This document shows positions 15,649 to 24,739 of a DNA stretch of 49,591 nucleotides, piece by piece. A program made the translations under genes and the position numbers. Source of the DNA: CAYSWS01 sp964434935 (GTDB lineage Bacteria > Patescibacteriota > WWE3 > UBA101185 > UBA10185); the NCBI GenBank assembly GCA_964434935.1, contig CAYSWS010000008.1, positions 1-49,591 of the forward strand. The letters run 5' to 3'. Each line of letters opens with the position of its first letter. Positions within the stretch are counted from its first letter, which is position 1. Under the pieces are notes generated by a model. That model did no database searches, was not told where the DNA came from, and worked only from the letters and a program-made list of their open reading frames with translations.

Positions 15649-15701
15649 AAGACATTAGAATTATACTATATTAAGGTATTTTTATTTGGTATTATAAAAA
15701 A

Positions 15702-16067
15702 ATGGAGTCGTTGAGAAATGCCCTGCTTGCCCTGTCAGTCGCTCTGTTGTTCATACCCCTGGGTATGGTAGTAAAAAAGTTCACCTCATATGATACCTCC
15801 GTAAATTTCAGAGTTACCTTCGATCCAACTACCTGTTATGCATGCAAAGACTGTCCGTGCAAATATACTGTCAACAACGGTGATACTTTCATACTCAGCT
15901 CACACGACAAATCTCAATGCACTACTGATCATGAAAAGATCAATGAGGGCATTAGAAACGGTTCAGATAGCATAACTGTGGAGATGACGATACAAAAATA
16001 CAGAACCTTTTACGATTGTCTACAATGGTTTTCTCAGCATCCTACTGTCAAAGACGCGGCAAGGTAG
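15702..16067 (+). CDS. Secreted or membrane-anchored Cys-rich small protein
   Basis: A 121-residue protein with a hydrophobic N-terminus (ALLALSVALLFIPLGMVV) and an outer domain with a cysteine cluster CYACKDCPCKYTV (near 47-59) plus two later cysteines. These may form disulfides or bind metal. No family recognised. TATTAT at 15690-15695 lies 6 bases before the ATG. The next gene follows after 27 bases but has its own TATAAT. Confidence 0.55.
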   Translation: MESLRNALLALSVALLFIPLGMVVKKFTSYDTSVNFRVTFDPTTCYACKDCPCKYTVNNGDTFILSSHDKSQCTTDHEKINEGIRNGSDSITVEMTIQKYRTFYDCLQWFSQHPTVKDAAR

Positions 16068-16094
16068 AACTTATTTGCTGTTATAATTGTTTAC

Positions 16095-16532
16095 ATGGAG
16101 AAATTCAAGAAATATTTTCCCATTTTTTACATCATATTTTTGATCTCTGCTTTTTTTTATGTTAGAAAAGTATTAAACACCGATAGACTTTCAGTGCAGA
16201 CAAAAACGGAAGAGAAGAGTTCTGAAGAAGTAAAGCCGGTTGATGTTACTCTGAAAATTAATGGTTTAAAAAACCAAAGGATATATGAAAAAAGATTAGA
16301 GAACATAAAAACCTTTGACGATCTTTTAGAATTATTAGTAAAAGAAGACGTTTTCATCTACGAAAAAACCGAATATACATACGGCACACAATATGACCGT
16401 ATCAACAATGAAACAGCTCCTGAAGGTTACATTTGGAAGGTTTTCGATGATGATAAAGAAATTACGCTAAACACTAAGGGGTATAAACTGACTGACAAAC
16501 ATTCTTACACCCTTTTATTGACCAAACAGTGA
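16095..16532 (+). CDS. Membrane-anchored DUF4430-like protein
   Basis: A 145-residue protein with an N-terminal anchor (YFPIFYIIFLISAFFYV) and an outer domain resembling DUF4430 (the transcobalamin C-terminal-like domain). The repeated features are TFDDLLELL, YTYGTQYDRIN, GYIWKVF and LTDKHSYTLLL, ending in a beta strand. The family is found in extracellular binding proteins; the ligand here is unknown. TATAAT (16082-16087) ends 7 bases before the ATG. Confidence 0.6.
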   Translation: MEKFKKYFPIFYIIFLISAFFYVRKVLNTDRLSVQTKTEEKSSEEVKPVDVTLKINGLKNQRIYEKRLENIKTFDDLLELLVKEDVFIYEKTEYTYGTQYDRINNETAPEGYIWKVFDDDKEITLNTKGYKLTDKHSYTLLLTKQ

Positions 16533-16533
16533 C

Positions 16534-17718
16534 CTATTCATATCTCAAAGCTTCAATGGGATCCTTTTTACTAGCTTTAATGGCCGGATAGGTTCCAAAT
16601 ACCACTCCCACTACAACAGAGAAGCCAAAAGCTAGCAAAACAGCCCACAGGGGCACCTCAGTCCGTACAAAGCTTCTAGCGGCCAAGGAGGCCAGCCATC
16701 CCAAGAGCAAACCAACGGCCCCGCCTCCAACGCTTATCATAATAGCTTCGAACACGAATTGCAGTGCTATATCCTTAGGAGAGGCGCCAACAGCTTTTCT
16801 TAGACCTATCTCTCTGGTCCTTTCCGTTACGGAAACGAGCATGATGTTCATGATACCTATGCCGCCCACTATCAGAGATATGCCGGCTATGGCTCCCACG
16901 GCGGTTGTCAAGATAGACAATATATTTTGAATAGAGGATAAGATATCTTCTGCCGAAATTATTTGAAAATCGTCTTTATTGAGGTCACGTAGTAAAGCCA
17001 GCGTGATCTCCTTTTTTGCCAGCTCCATGTCATCCCTGTTCTTGATTTTCACTACCATGCCCTGAAAATTGTTTATACCAAAATCGGACATGGCCACGGT
17101 ATATGGCATGTAGACATTATTATCAAAGTCCTGGCTTTTCTTCTTAGTGTAACCTATGACCTCATATGTAAAATCCTCTATTTTTACCTTCTGCCCTATC
17201 GGGTTTATATTCGGAAATAATTCCTCGACTACATTCGGTCCTAATATGGCTATACGTATCTTGTTATTTTGTTCAGCTTCGTTAAAAAACCTGCCTTCCT
17301 GCAAAGAAAGATCAAATGCCTGCTGAGCTTTGTAATTTGGGGCGAGAATAGAGCTGTAATAGGACCTAGTTTTGTATTTCACAGTGCCTGAGAACCTCAC
17401 AGAAGGACTGACAATATCAATATAATCACCGGCGTAGCTTTCTATTAATTTGATGTGTTTCTCCTCGAACTTCAATTTTCCGAAAAGATTAGCCGGGTCT
17501 TCGGCAAATCCCGCATTGCCCGGAGTTATAAAAAGAACGTTAGAGCCAATAGATTCGAACTGGTCTGTCACATAGTTTTGTACTCCTATGCCCATAGAGA
17601 CCAGGGTAATGACAGCGAACACGCCAATGATCACTCCCAGCATGGTAAGGATCGTTCTGCCTTTGTGCAGTAACAAGGCTTTATTTGATGTTTTGTAAAC
17701 TTCTAGATATTTAATCAT
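16534..17718 (-). CDS. MacB-like ABC transporter permease (FtsX family)
   Basis: A 394-residue permease with the MacB layout: an N-terminal membrane helix (ILTMLGVIIGVFAVITLVSMG), a large outer domain (residues ~45-260), and three C-terminal helices including IVGGIGIMNIMLVSVTERTREIGLRKAVGAS, the FtsX signature. Unlike E. coli MacB the ATPase is a separate protein. It overlaps the ATPase gene by 8 bp, and with the adaptor upstream it forms a MacA-ATPase-MacB operon. Such systems export peptides, lipoproteins or drugs. No TolC-like outer channel is present here. Confidence 0.9.
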   Translation of the reverse strand: MIKYLEVYKTSNKALLLHKGRTILTMLGVIIGVFAVITLVSMGIGVQNYVTDQFESIGSNVLFITPGNAGFAEDPANLFGKLKFEEKHIKLIESYAGDYIDIVSPSVRFSGTVKYKTRSYYSSILAPNYKAQQAFDLSLQEGRFFNEAEQNNKIRIAILGPNVVEELFPNINPIGQKVKIEDFTYEVIGYTKKKSQDFDNNVYMPYTVAMSDFGINNFQGMVVKIKNRDDMELAKKEITLALLRDLNKDDFQIISAEDILSSIQNILSILTTAVGAIAGISLIVGGIGIMNIMLVSVTERTREIGLRKAVGASPKDIALQFVFEAIMISVGGGAVGLLLGWLASLAARSFVRTEVPLWAVLLAFGFSVVVGVVFGTYPAIKASKKDPIEALRYE

Positions 17719-18382
17719 TTACGATCTTTCCGTCAGACAAGGTAATGGTATTTTTGGCTATTTTTGCCAGGTCTTCATCGTGGGTGACTATGATCAATGT
17801 TTTGCCGTTCTCGTTAAGTATAATAAGTAGTTTTTCTATCTCCGCACTTGTTTTTGAATCAAGGTTTCCTGTAGGCTCATCAGCTAAAATTAACGAGGGT
17901 TCATTTATTAGAGCTCTGGCAATGGCTACTCTTTGTTTTTCTCCTCCGGACAGCTCATTTGACTTGTTATTCATACGATGACTTAGCTCCACTAAATTCA
18001 GGGCTTCCTCGCCTTTTTGCTGCCACATCTTTTTGGGTACTTTACTATATTGCAGAGGTAAAATAACGTTTTCCAAGGAAGTGGTCTTGGCTAATAAATT
18101 GAAAGATTGAAAGACAAAGCCAATTTCCTTGTTCCTTATGCCAGCTAGCTCAAGTTCTGATAAATGGCTCACATTCTTACCATTGAGAAAAAGTTTTCCT
18201 GATGTAGGAGTATCTAAAAGACCAAGAATATGCATCAAAGTAGATTTTCCTGAACCGGATTTTCCTACAATGGCTAAAAAATCTCCTTTTTTTACTTCCA
18301 TAGAGATATCTTTAAGAGCGCTAATACTAGACTCACCTACCTGGTAGAATTTGGAAATATTTTCCGCTTTAAGAAGTGACAT
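17711..18382 (-). CDS. ABC transporter ATP-binding protein (MacB/LolD type)
   Basis: A 223-residue ATPase with every expected motif: Walker A GKSGSGKST (39-47), Q-loop FVFQSFNLL, signature LSGGEKQRVAIARAL, Walker B LILADEPTGNLDS and the switch histidine in IIVTHDEDLA. It drives the neighbouring permease. Its start is 1 base after the adaptor stop and its end overlaps the permease by 8 bp, so the three are surely translated together. Confidence 0.94.
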   Translation of the reverse strand: MSLLKAENISKFYQVGESSISALKDISMEVKKGDFLAIVGKSGSGKSTLMHILGLLDTPTSGKLFLNGKNVSHLSELELAGIRNKEIGFVFQSFNLLAKTTSLENVILPLQYSKVPKKMWQQKGEEALNLVELSHRMNNKSNELSGGEKQRVAIARALINEPSLILADEPTGNLDSKTSAEIEKLLIILNENGKTLIIVTHDEDLAKIAKNTITLSDGKIVND

Positions 18383-18383
18383 A

Positions 18384-19433
18384 CTACCTGATCAATTTAA
18401 CTTTAACCCCATCTTGGAGATCGTACTTGGAATCGCTTTCCTGGATTATAGGCTTATCTATATTTGATCTTATCTCTGTGTAAATATCGCCCTTTAATCC
18501 CAGATCAATATATAACGTTTCTACCCTACCCTCATTAAAGACATAAACAAAAGGTTTGTCATCAATATCGTACTGCACTTCATCAAAGGTCAGTGCCGGA
18601 ACTTCACCATCTGTTTTAGCCAATATTATGTATGCATCTCCCGTCATGCCCAAAAGTGCCTTGTTTTTGTTGTCTCCGGTAATATCTATCTTAATAACAA
18701 AATCTTTCCCGGCGTTGTCTTCAACATAACTGGGAAGTTTCGTAACTATGCCGGTAAACGTCTCATCTTCGAAAGCATCAAGCTTTATATCAACTTCTTG
18801 GCCAAGTTCCAAATAGGTAAAATCTTCCTGATCCAACTGTATTTCGAATATCTTCTGATCCTCATCTGCGATCTTCACCACCGGAGATCCGGAGATCACT
18901 GTCTCTCCGGCCTCATAATAAATATCTATTATTTTTCCGGCAAACGGAGCGTAGATATAAGTCTTACCTAAAGTTCCAAGCTGGGCCTGATAGGTTGCCT
19001 CAGCCTTGCTAAGCAGCTCTTCATATCTTCTCTTACCTATAGCATACTCGTCCTGGCCTCCTACCGCATCCATATTTGTTTCATACTGCTCTACATAAAG
19101 TTCCAGATCTCTCTTAGCTACATCCCTGCCATCTTTTACGGCTTGCGTTGACTGCGCTTCAGTAAAATTATCAAGGGAGGCTATGTACGCTCCATCAGAT
19201 ATCACATCTCCTTCTTCCACCGCTATATCGGAGAGCCTGCCCATGGCTGAAAAAGACAGGTCCGCTTGCTCTCTTGATTTAACTTCTCCGGCCGCACTAA
19301 CAGTCTTTTTAACGACCACATTTTTTATCTTTATTTCTTTGACGGGAATGCCGGTTTTTCTGAAAAATAGTAAATATCCTATTAAAGCTACAACCAAAAT
19401 ACCTATTATGATAAGCCATTTTCTTTTTTTCAT
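18384..19433 (-). CDS. MacA/HlyD-family membrane fusion (adaptor) protein
   Basis: A 349-residue protein with an N-terminal anchor (LIIIGILVVALIGYLLFF), a lipoyl-like half motif (GRLSDIAVEEGDVISDGAYIA), a short helical hairpin (about 100-150), the second half (YIYAPFAGKIIDIYYEAGETV) and beta-barrel domains. It connects the MacB-like permease to the outside. The helical hairpin is short, fitting a cell without a classic outer membrane and TolC. It is the first gene of the operon. A TAAAAT box lies 9 bases before the ATG. Confidence 0.88.
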   Translation of the reverse strand: MKKRKWLIIIGILVVALIGYLLFFRKTGIPVKEIKIKNVVVKKTVSAAGEVKSREQADLSFSAMGRLSDIAVEEGDVISDGAYIASLDNFTEAQSTQAVKDGRDVAKRDLELYVEQYETNMDAVGGQDEYAIGKRRYEELLSKAEATYQAQLGTLGKTYIYAPFAGKIIDIYYEAGETVISGSPVVKIADEDQKIFEIQLDQEDFTYLELGQEVDIKLDAFEDETFTGIVTKLPSYVEDNAGKDFVIKIDITGDNKNKALLGMTGDAYIILAKTDGEVPALTFDEVQYDIDDKPFVYVFNEGRVETLYIDLGLKGDIYTEIRSNIDKPIIQESDSKYDLQDGVKVKLIR

Positions 19434-19513
19434 GACCGGACTATTTTATCATAACTTATAATCTTGAAATTGCCCAGCTTGATTGTATATCTATAACAAC
19501 CTAAAATCATATT

Positions 19514-19888
19514 ATGAAACAATTTTTTAGCTCCCACCATCCCAGGAGACACGCAAAAAGTTTTAAATACGCTTTTGCCGGATTAGCCCACACTCTTATC
19601 AATGAACCTAATTTTAGAGTTCAGCTTGTTATCTCGGTAGCCACCATCTTCTTTGGTCTAAAATACCAAATATCTTATATTGAATGGGGTTTGCTTATAA
19701 TATCTGACGGCTTGATGCTTTCCGCGGAGATGATAAATACTGTGGTTGAGAATTTTATTGATGTTCTCATACCGGAGCGTAATGACGGAGCTAGGATAAT
19801 CAAAGATGTTTCTGCCGGGTTTGTTCTTATATCAGCTTTGGTGCTTCTCTTTGTTTTTCTCCTTATTTTTTATCCCAGATTTGTCTAG
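19514..19888 (+). CDS. dgkA: Diacylglycerol/undecaprenol kinase (DgkA family)
   Basis: A 124-residue integral membrane kinase with three helices. The family core is present: SFKYAFAGLAHTLINEPNFRVQ near the N-terminus and AEMINTVVENFIDVL (about 75-89), matching the E-x-x-NT-x-x-E motif. It phosphorylates diacylglycerol or undecaprenol, recycling the lipid carrier for cell-wall sugars. A TAAAAT box (19502-19507) ends 6 bases before the ATG. It runs convergently into the PAP2 gene, with a 57-bp overlap. Confidence 0.9.
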   Translation: MKQFFSSHHPRRHAKSFKYAFAGLAHTLINEPNFRVQLVISVATIFFGLKYQISYIEWGLLIISDGLMLSAEMINTVVENFIDVLIPERNDGARIIKDVSAGFVLISALVLLFVFLLIFYPRFV

Positions 19889-20374
19889 ATTCTTATCAAG
19901 CCAGATCATGGGAATCAAAAACATCAGTCCAAAAAAATAGCCTCCTATTATGTCTTTGACAAAATGAACACCCAAAAAGACTCTCGAAGCTCCCACAGTA
20001 ATAAGCATGTAAACGCAGGCCCATCTTAAGATATGGAAAAACAGCTTTCCTTCTTTAACATATTTAAAACTAAGATAGAACAGGAATCCCCAAAAGGCTG
20101 TGTAAAAGACTACGTGTGTGCTAGGAAAGCTATAAACATCAAAAGGAAGATAATACTTTGCCAGTGCGGCTTCGGGGCGTTGCCATTTAAAAACTTCTTT
20201 TAGAGCAGTCGAATATATGATACTTACGGCGGACAAAGCCATAACAGTCGCTGAATTTGTGTGTGACTTTTTCCAGAGATACACGATAACAAAAATAAGC
20301 AGTACTGAAGCAAACAGTGGCTCTGCACCAAAGGCACTGACAAACTCCATTTGGTAGTTAAGTTCCTGAAACAT
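19832..20374 (-). CDS. PAP2-family lipid phosphatase
   Basis: A 180-residue membrane phosphatase with the three PAP2 motifs: KWQRPEA (K-x-x-RP, near 63), FPSTH (near 83, the PSGH position) and SRVFLGVHFVKDIIGG (near 129, SRxxxxxHxxxD). It probably removes phosphate from undecaprenyl pyrophosphate or another lipid phosphate. It faces dgkA, which does the opposite phosphate step, and it follows the GT39-like gene after 3 bases, so it belongs to that operon. Confidence 0.87.
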   Translation of the reverse strand: MFQELNYQMEFVSAFGAEPLFASVLLIFVIVYLWKKSHTNSATVMALSAVSIIYSTALKEVFKWQRPEAALAKYYLPFDVYSFPSTHVVFYTAFWGFLFYLSFKYVKEGKLFFHILRWACVYMLITVGASRVFLGVHFVKDIIGGYFFGLMFLIPMIWLDKNLDKSGIKNKEKNKEKHQS

Positions 20375-20377
20375 ATT

Positions 20378-21952
20378 TTAGTAACCTTTCTCTATGATCT
20401 GCTCAAGTTTTCCTGGTTCCATACTATAAACCCTGACCATATCCTTTCCTCCTTTGCTAAATGAGAACACAGGAGCATACCTGTCAGCCCAATATTGAGC
20501 TTTTTCCTGCTGTATGGTGTTAGTAAAGCTCTGCGGGTTCAGAATGTAGATATAGTATCCGGCAGCATCAGTGCTCTTTTTTAAAGGGACGTAGTATCTA
20601 GCTATACTTTCTCTCTCATTAGTCGAATAGTAACCGTTGTTGTCAGACGCCATGACAACATTTCTGATCTCTTCCCAGTCTCTAAAATAAGGAAAACCAA
20701 ACATGCTCAAGTGAAAGATAGGCGTAGGCTTGGGAAACTCCCAAATAAGAAATTTTTCCGTTTCCCAGGGATATTCCTTGCTATGATCGACAAATATGGC
20801 GTAAGATTGCAGGTATAAAAATAAGAACAGAACAAGTATACCCGTGTATGAGATCACCCACGGTATAAATAATTTACTGAACTTGTCCAAGATCTTTTCG
20901 ATAAATTCTATCCCCAAAGCCAAAATGACGAACATAGGCAAAAGGTAGTTGTAAATATGTGTGCCGGGAATGTAGACCAGGCCTTCGAAAAAGGCCGCTG
21001 AAAAGATGAACCAAGCTGATATGGCCAAAATGATAGGCATCTTAAAGCTCAGGTCAGGTAGTTTATTAAATATTTTGTTCTTGGGAAAGATCTTTTTAAA
21101 AAAGTGCAAACAAATATAGGTGCAGCCTGACAAAAACAACATAGTATAAAAATGAATGACATAAATGGGCTGATAGACGGTGAACAAGTATTTTGAGCTG
21201 GACAGCTTGGCTGAAACTTCACCCGTGATCCGGCCTCCCCAGTAGGCCAGTGTGTTCTGGCTAATGTTTATGATGAAGGGGATGTAGAAAAAAGCCAGAA
21301 GTATGCCTGAAAAAGCTGCGGCAGACATCAAGAACTTAACATTATTGTATTTCTTATGCCAGTGGTAAAGATAGTAAGCCATGATCGGAGCGATGAACAC
21401 GCCGTCGTAATGAAATAAAATGGCAAAAGACCAAAATATGAAAGCAAAAAATAAACCTGATCGTGCATATTTTTCATTCTCAACAGCTCGGCTTACAAAA
21501 TATAGGGCCATGATCATGAACAAGATCACAAAAGATTGGTATTGAGAGATCCTTGAGAGAGCAACAAAAAAACCGTTAGTGGCAAAGAACATGGAGGCAT
21601 AAAAAGCGATCTTAGTATCAAAATTGTGCTTTATGAATTTGAAAAAGTACACCACCGCCAAACTGCCTGCCAAAGCAAACAAAAACCTTGTCACGAACTC
21701 ATTATCATAACCTGGATTCACCAGTTTAACTAGTAAAGTTATGAAAAATTGTCCGGGACCTTTTCTTTGGTTAAGTAAAAAGTCGGATACACTTTGTCCC
21801 TGTTCGAGAATAAAAAATGACTTAATCTCATCCCCCTGGTAATCAGAGTAACCAAGGTTTATAAACCTAAGGGAAAAGGACACAAAAGCCACAATGAGCA
21901 AATGAGCATTTTGCGTAAAGACAGTCAAAAGTGTCCTAAGTTTTTTAAACAT
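20378..21952 (-). CDS. Polytopic glycosyltransferase, GT39/PMT-like (ArnT superfamily)
   Basis: A 524-residue protein with about ten membrane helices. Near the N-terminus YSDYQGDEIKSFFILEQG carries the acidic D-E motif of the GT-C fold, followed by the first large loop. It probably moves a sugar from a polyprenyl-phosphate donor to a protein or lipid outside the membrane. The PAP2 gene three bases downstream could recycle the lipid product. The ATG at 21952 was preferred over an upstream in-frame ATG at 21973, which would overlap the helicase. Confidence 0.75.
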   Translation of the reverse strand: MFKKLRTLLTVFTQNAHLLIVAFVSFSLRFINLGYSDYQGDEIKSFFILEQGQSVSDFLLNQRKGPGQFFITLLVKLVNPGYDNEFVTRFLFALAGSLAVVYFFKFIKHNFDTKIAFYASMFFATNGFFVALSRISQYQSFVILFMIMALYFVSRAVENEKYARSGLFFAFIFWSFAILFHYDGVFIAPIMAYYLYHWHKKYNNVKFLMSAAAFSGILLAFFYIPFIINISQNTLAYWGGRITGEVSAKLSSSKYLFTVYQPIYVIHFYTMLFLSGCTYICLHFFKKIFPKNKIFNKLPDLSFKMPIILAISAWFIFSAAFFEGLVYIPGTHIYNYLLPMFVILALGIEFIEKILDKFSKLFIPWVISYTGILVLFLFLYLQSYAIFVDHSKEYPWETEKFLIWEFPKPTPIFHLSMFGFPYFRDWEEIRNVVMASDNNGYYSTNERESIARYYVPLKKSTDAAGYYIYILNPQSFTNTIQQEKAQYWADRYAPVFSFSKGGKDMVRVYSMEPGKLEQIIEKGY

Positions 21953-21960
21953 TGTTATGT

Positions 21961-24006
21961 CTATTTTACACAATAAACTTGTAACTCGTTCATGGCCCTG
22001 GTCACGGCAATAAAGGCCTTTTTAGCTTGCTTCTCGTCCTGCACCTTATCAAGATCAAGGTCAAGTATGTAAACTTTGGAAAATTCCAGTCCTTTACAGT
22101 CTTCGAACATGGTCAAGTAGATGCCTTTGGGAATGTAATTGATCCTTTTATTCTCTTTAAGCTCTACTACCATGTTCTTATCCAGGCCCAACTTTCTTAC
22201 CATGTTCTTTGCTTCATCGAAAGATGAGACGGAAAAGCAGATCAAGCCAATGCTTTTATTGAGATCTTTTACATCATCTTCCAGATTTTGCTTCAGATGA
22301 TCGAGCATCATTTCAGCTGTTTCAAATTGCGACAACACCGGCCCTTTTCCTATCCGTTCTATGGACCGCGGCAGGAAGTACTGTGTATATGGGCTAAGGA
22401 TCTTGTTGGCCAGTTCGATGATGGGTTTGGTGCTTCTATAGTTTGTATCCAGCGTAAAGAACTCAAATTTATTCTCATTGAGCAAGATCTTATTAATATC
22501 CTCCCAATCGGATATGCCTTCATGTGAGTAGCCTTGATTAAGATCACCGAAAACGCAGATCCTTCTAAAAAGTACCAAATTTCTCAGAACCATCAGCTCC
22601 AGCAAGGAAAAATCCTGCGCCTCATCCACTACACAATATTCGTACTTTTTTAATTTCTGCAGACCCACGATCTCAAGGTAATAAAATAGCAAGACAAGCA
22701 TCTGCTGATAATTAAGCTTGTTTTTTCTGTTGATCCCTGAGGTTCTCAGCACCTTCTCAAAATCCCTGTTCTTAAGGTCTATCCTGATCTTTTTTAGTGA
22801 GGTTATAAGTTTTTTTAATGTCCTGATGTTATCTTTATGCAGCTCTGCCCTAAGAGATTTGGGATTTTCCTTAAGCTGTTCTTTTTGCATGACCAACTCG
22901 TCATCCAGATCTGATATGATCTCGCTTATGTTCTCATAGGGCGTGACTTTGTATGAGTATTTATAACTTCGGAATGATTCAAAATCTTCATTTAAAAACA
23001 ACTGCTCAATTTTTTGTTCGATCTTTTTATGCACACTCATCACTTGTTTTTCAAGCTTGGCGGATTCTTCTACCGTAAAGATATTTAAAGCTTCTTCCGA
23101 CAGGTCATACTGTTGGTCTATTTCCTCTCTAAAAATTATATTTATCATTAGCTCTTTTAAGGTTTTGTAATTTAAGTTAAATATTCCCAGTTTAGGGAAC
23201 AAAGTTGATAAATAACCTATTAAGATGTGACTTTTTGCCACTAGCAAAGAGTTTTGCGGCCTAATTACCTGAGGGTAATTAAAAAATATGTGAGATAACT
23301 TATGTATGGCCACTGTGCTCTTTCCACTGCCAACGCAGCCCTGGACCACACAGAACTTTCTTGGGTCCGCTTCTATGATGTCCAATTGAGATCCCTGAAT
23401 GGTTTCTATAATATCTTCCAGCACACCACCTGTCCTTTTGGCAATTTTATCGCTTATGATCTCCGCTTCGTCCAGTTGAAGATCGTTGTTGTAATATCTG
23501 ACCAAATCTCCGCTGTCTATTTCATAAGTTCGTTTTAAAAGCAGGTCAGATACGACCTCACCTTCAGGGGTGGTGTATTTGACGTTCTTTTGCGGGTATC
23601 TGTACCTGTAATAGACAGAAGCTATCTTAGCTCTCCAGTCCGTAACTATCGGCTCATTTTCAGAATACCCAAACTTTCCGATATAAACCTTTCTTATGTG
23701 GTCACCTTCAACCTGTTGCAGATCTATGCGGGCAAAATAGGGGTCTTTCTTAAGATATTCCAATTCTTCCAACCTGAGGAACTTATCTTTCAAATTAAAA
23801 GTAATATTTTTTTGGTGAAGTTGCTCCAGATACATGAAAAAATCCAGGCCATCGGTTTCCGGTGTTTCCCTAAGGTCTTTTAATTTTTCCAGATTTTCTT
23901 CACCAATGTCTTTTAATTGCTCCTCCAGGTTAACTTTGGCTTCGGTGACAACGCGCACCGTTTGCTTAAGTTTTTCTTTTTCCAGAGCTAAGGTTTTATT
24001 ATCCAT
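21961..24006 (-). CDS. HelD-like superfamily 1 helicase
   Basis: A 681-residue SF1 ATPase. The N-terminal ~80 residues form a charged coiled coil (LEKEKLKQTVRVVTEAK...), as in HelD. Walker A is CVGSGKSTVA (near 222-231), Walker B YCVVDEAQDFS, then TNYRS (motif IV/V region), CKGLEFSKVYILDL (motif V) and AVTRAMNEL (motif VI). HelD proteins rescue stalled RNA polymerase in Gram-positive bacteria; UvrD-like DNA repair work is the alternative. The ATG at 24006 overlaps the rsmI end by 8 bp; the longer N-terminus from 24030 would lie inside rsmI. Confidence 0.82.
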   Translation of the reverse strand: MDNKTLALEKEKLKQTVRVVTEAKVNLEEQLKDIGEENLEKLKDLRETPETDGLDFFMYLEQLHQKNITFNLKDKFLRLEELEYLKKDPYFARIDLQQVEGDHIRKVYIGKFGYSENEPIVTDWRAKIASVYYRYRYPQKNVKYTTPEGEVVSDLLLKRTYEIDSGDLVRYYNNDLQLDEAEIISDKIAKRTGGVLEDIIETIQGSQLDIIEADPRKFCVVQGCVGSGKSTVAIHKLSHIFFNYPQVIRPQNSLLVAKSHILIGYLSTLFPKLGIFNLNYKTLKELMINIIFREEIDQQYDLSEEALNIFTVEESAKLEKQVMSVHKKIEQKIEQLFLNEDFESFRSYKYSYKVTPYENISEIISDLDDELVMQKEQLKENPKSLRAELHKDNIRTLKKLITSLKKIRIDLKNRDFEKVLRTSGINRKNKLNYQQMLVLLFYYLEIVGLQKLKKYEYCVVDEAQDFSLLELMVLRNLVLFRRICVFGDLNQGYSHEGISDWEDINKILLNENKFEFFTLDTNYRSTKPIIELANKILSPYTQYFLPRSIERIGKGPVLSQFETAEMMLDHLKQNLEDDVKDLNKSIGLICFSVSSFDEAKNMVRKLGLDKNMVVELKENKRINYIPKGIYLTMFEDCKGLEFSKVYILDLDLDKVQDEKQAKKAFIAVTRAMNELQVYCVK

Positions 24007-24694
24007 CCAAGCTGTACCCTTCTTTGGCAATTAGAATCATATACTCGCCTTTTTCTTTGAAATTTTCATTTTTTAGAGCACTTAAAGGCGCGGTGATAAC
24101 TTTTTCGAACATCTTGGTCAGATCTTTGGTCACGCAGGCGGTCCTATCTCCTAAAAGTTCATAAAATTCGGATATTTGACGATTTATGTGATGAGATGAG
24201 ACAAAATATATTAAAGTTGTATCCAGATCTTTATGTTTTTTTACTGCGGTCTCCCTTTTAATTTTTGTTTTGGGCAAAAAGCCTATAAAGGTGAAATTGT
24301 CGGTGGGTAATCCACTGATGGAGAGAGCGGCCACCGGAGCACTGGGACCGGGAATGGCTATGATGGAGAAATTATCTTTTCTTAGCTTTCTTACAAGCTT
24401 AAAACCGGGATCAGAGATCAGAGGTGTTCCACTATCAGACAATAAAGCCAGACTTTTACCTTCCTTTAACGCCTGTAAAACATAGTCAATGTTTTTTTCA
24501 TGAGTGGCATCATTATATTGGGTTTGCGGTTTATCTATGCCATATTTTGATAAAAGCTTGAAAGTTTCCCGTGTATCTTCGCTGAGAATGATATCCACTT
24601 CCTTTAGAACGTTGAGCGCGCGCAACGAAATGTCTTCCAAATGTCCTATAGGGGTGGCAACAATATACAGTTTTCCCGCAGAGACGTAGTCCAT
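23999..24694 (-). CDS. rsmI: 16S rRNA 2'-O-ribose C1402 methyltransferase (RsmI)
   Basis: A 231-residue SAM-dependent enzyme of the tetrapyrrole-methylase fold. The RsmI markers are LYIVATPIGHLEDISLRAL (residues ~9-27), ILSEDTRETFKLL, LLSDSGTPLISDPG and IPGPSAPVAALSISGLP. It methylates C1402 in the decoding site. It lacks the small C-terminal extension of E. coli RsmI (286 residues), which is common in short forms. TAAAAT ends 7 bases before the ATG. First gene of the rsmI-helD-GT-PAP2 run. Confidence 0.93.
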   Translation of the reverse strand: MDYVSAGKLYIVATPIGHLEDISLRALNVLKEVDIILSEDTRETFKLLSKYGIDKPQTQYNDATHEKNIDYVLQALKEGKSLALLSDSGTPLISDPGFKLVRKLRKDNFSIIAIPGPSAPVAALSISGLPTDNFTFIGFLPKTKIKRETAVKKHKDLDTTLIYFVSSHHINRQISEFYELLGDRTACVTKDLTKMFEKVITAPLSALKNENFKEKGEYMILIAKEGYSLDG

Positions 24695-24739
24695 AGAGGC
24701 TATTTTACCACTATTCCGCGATAAATTCAGCCTTAAAGA

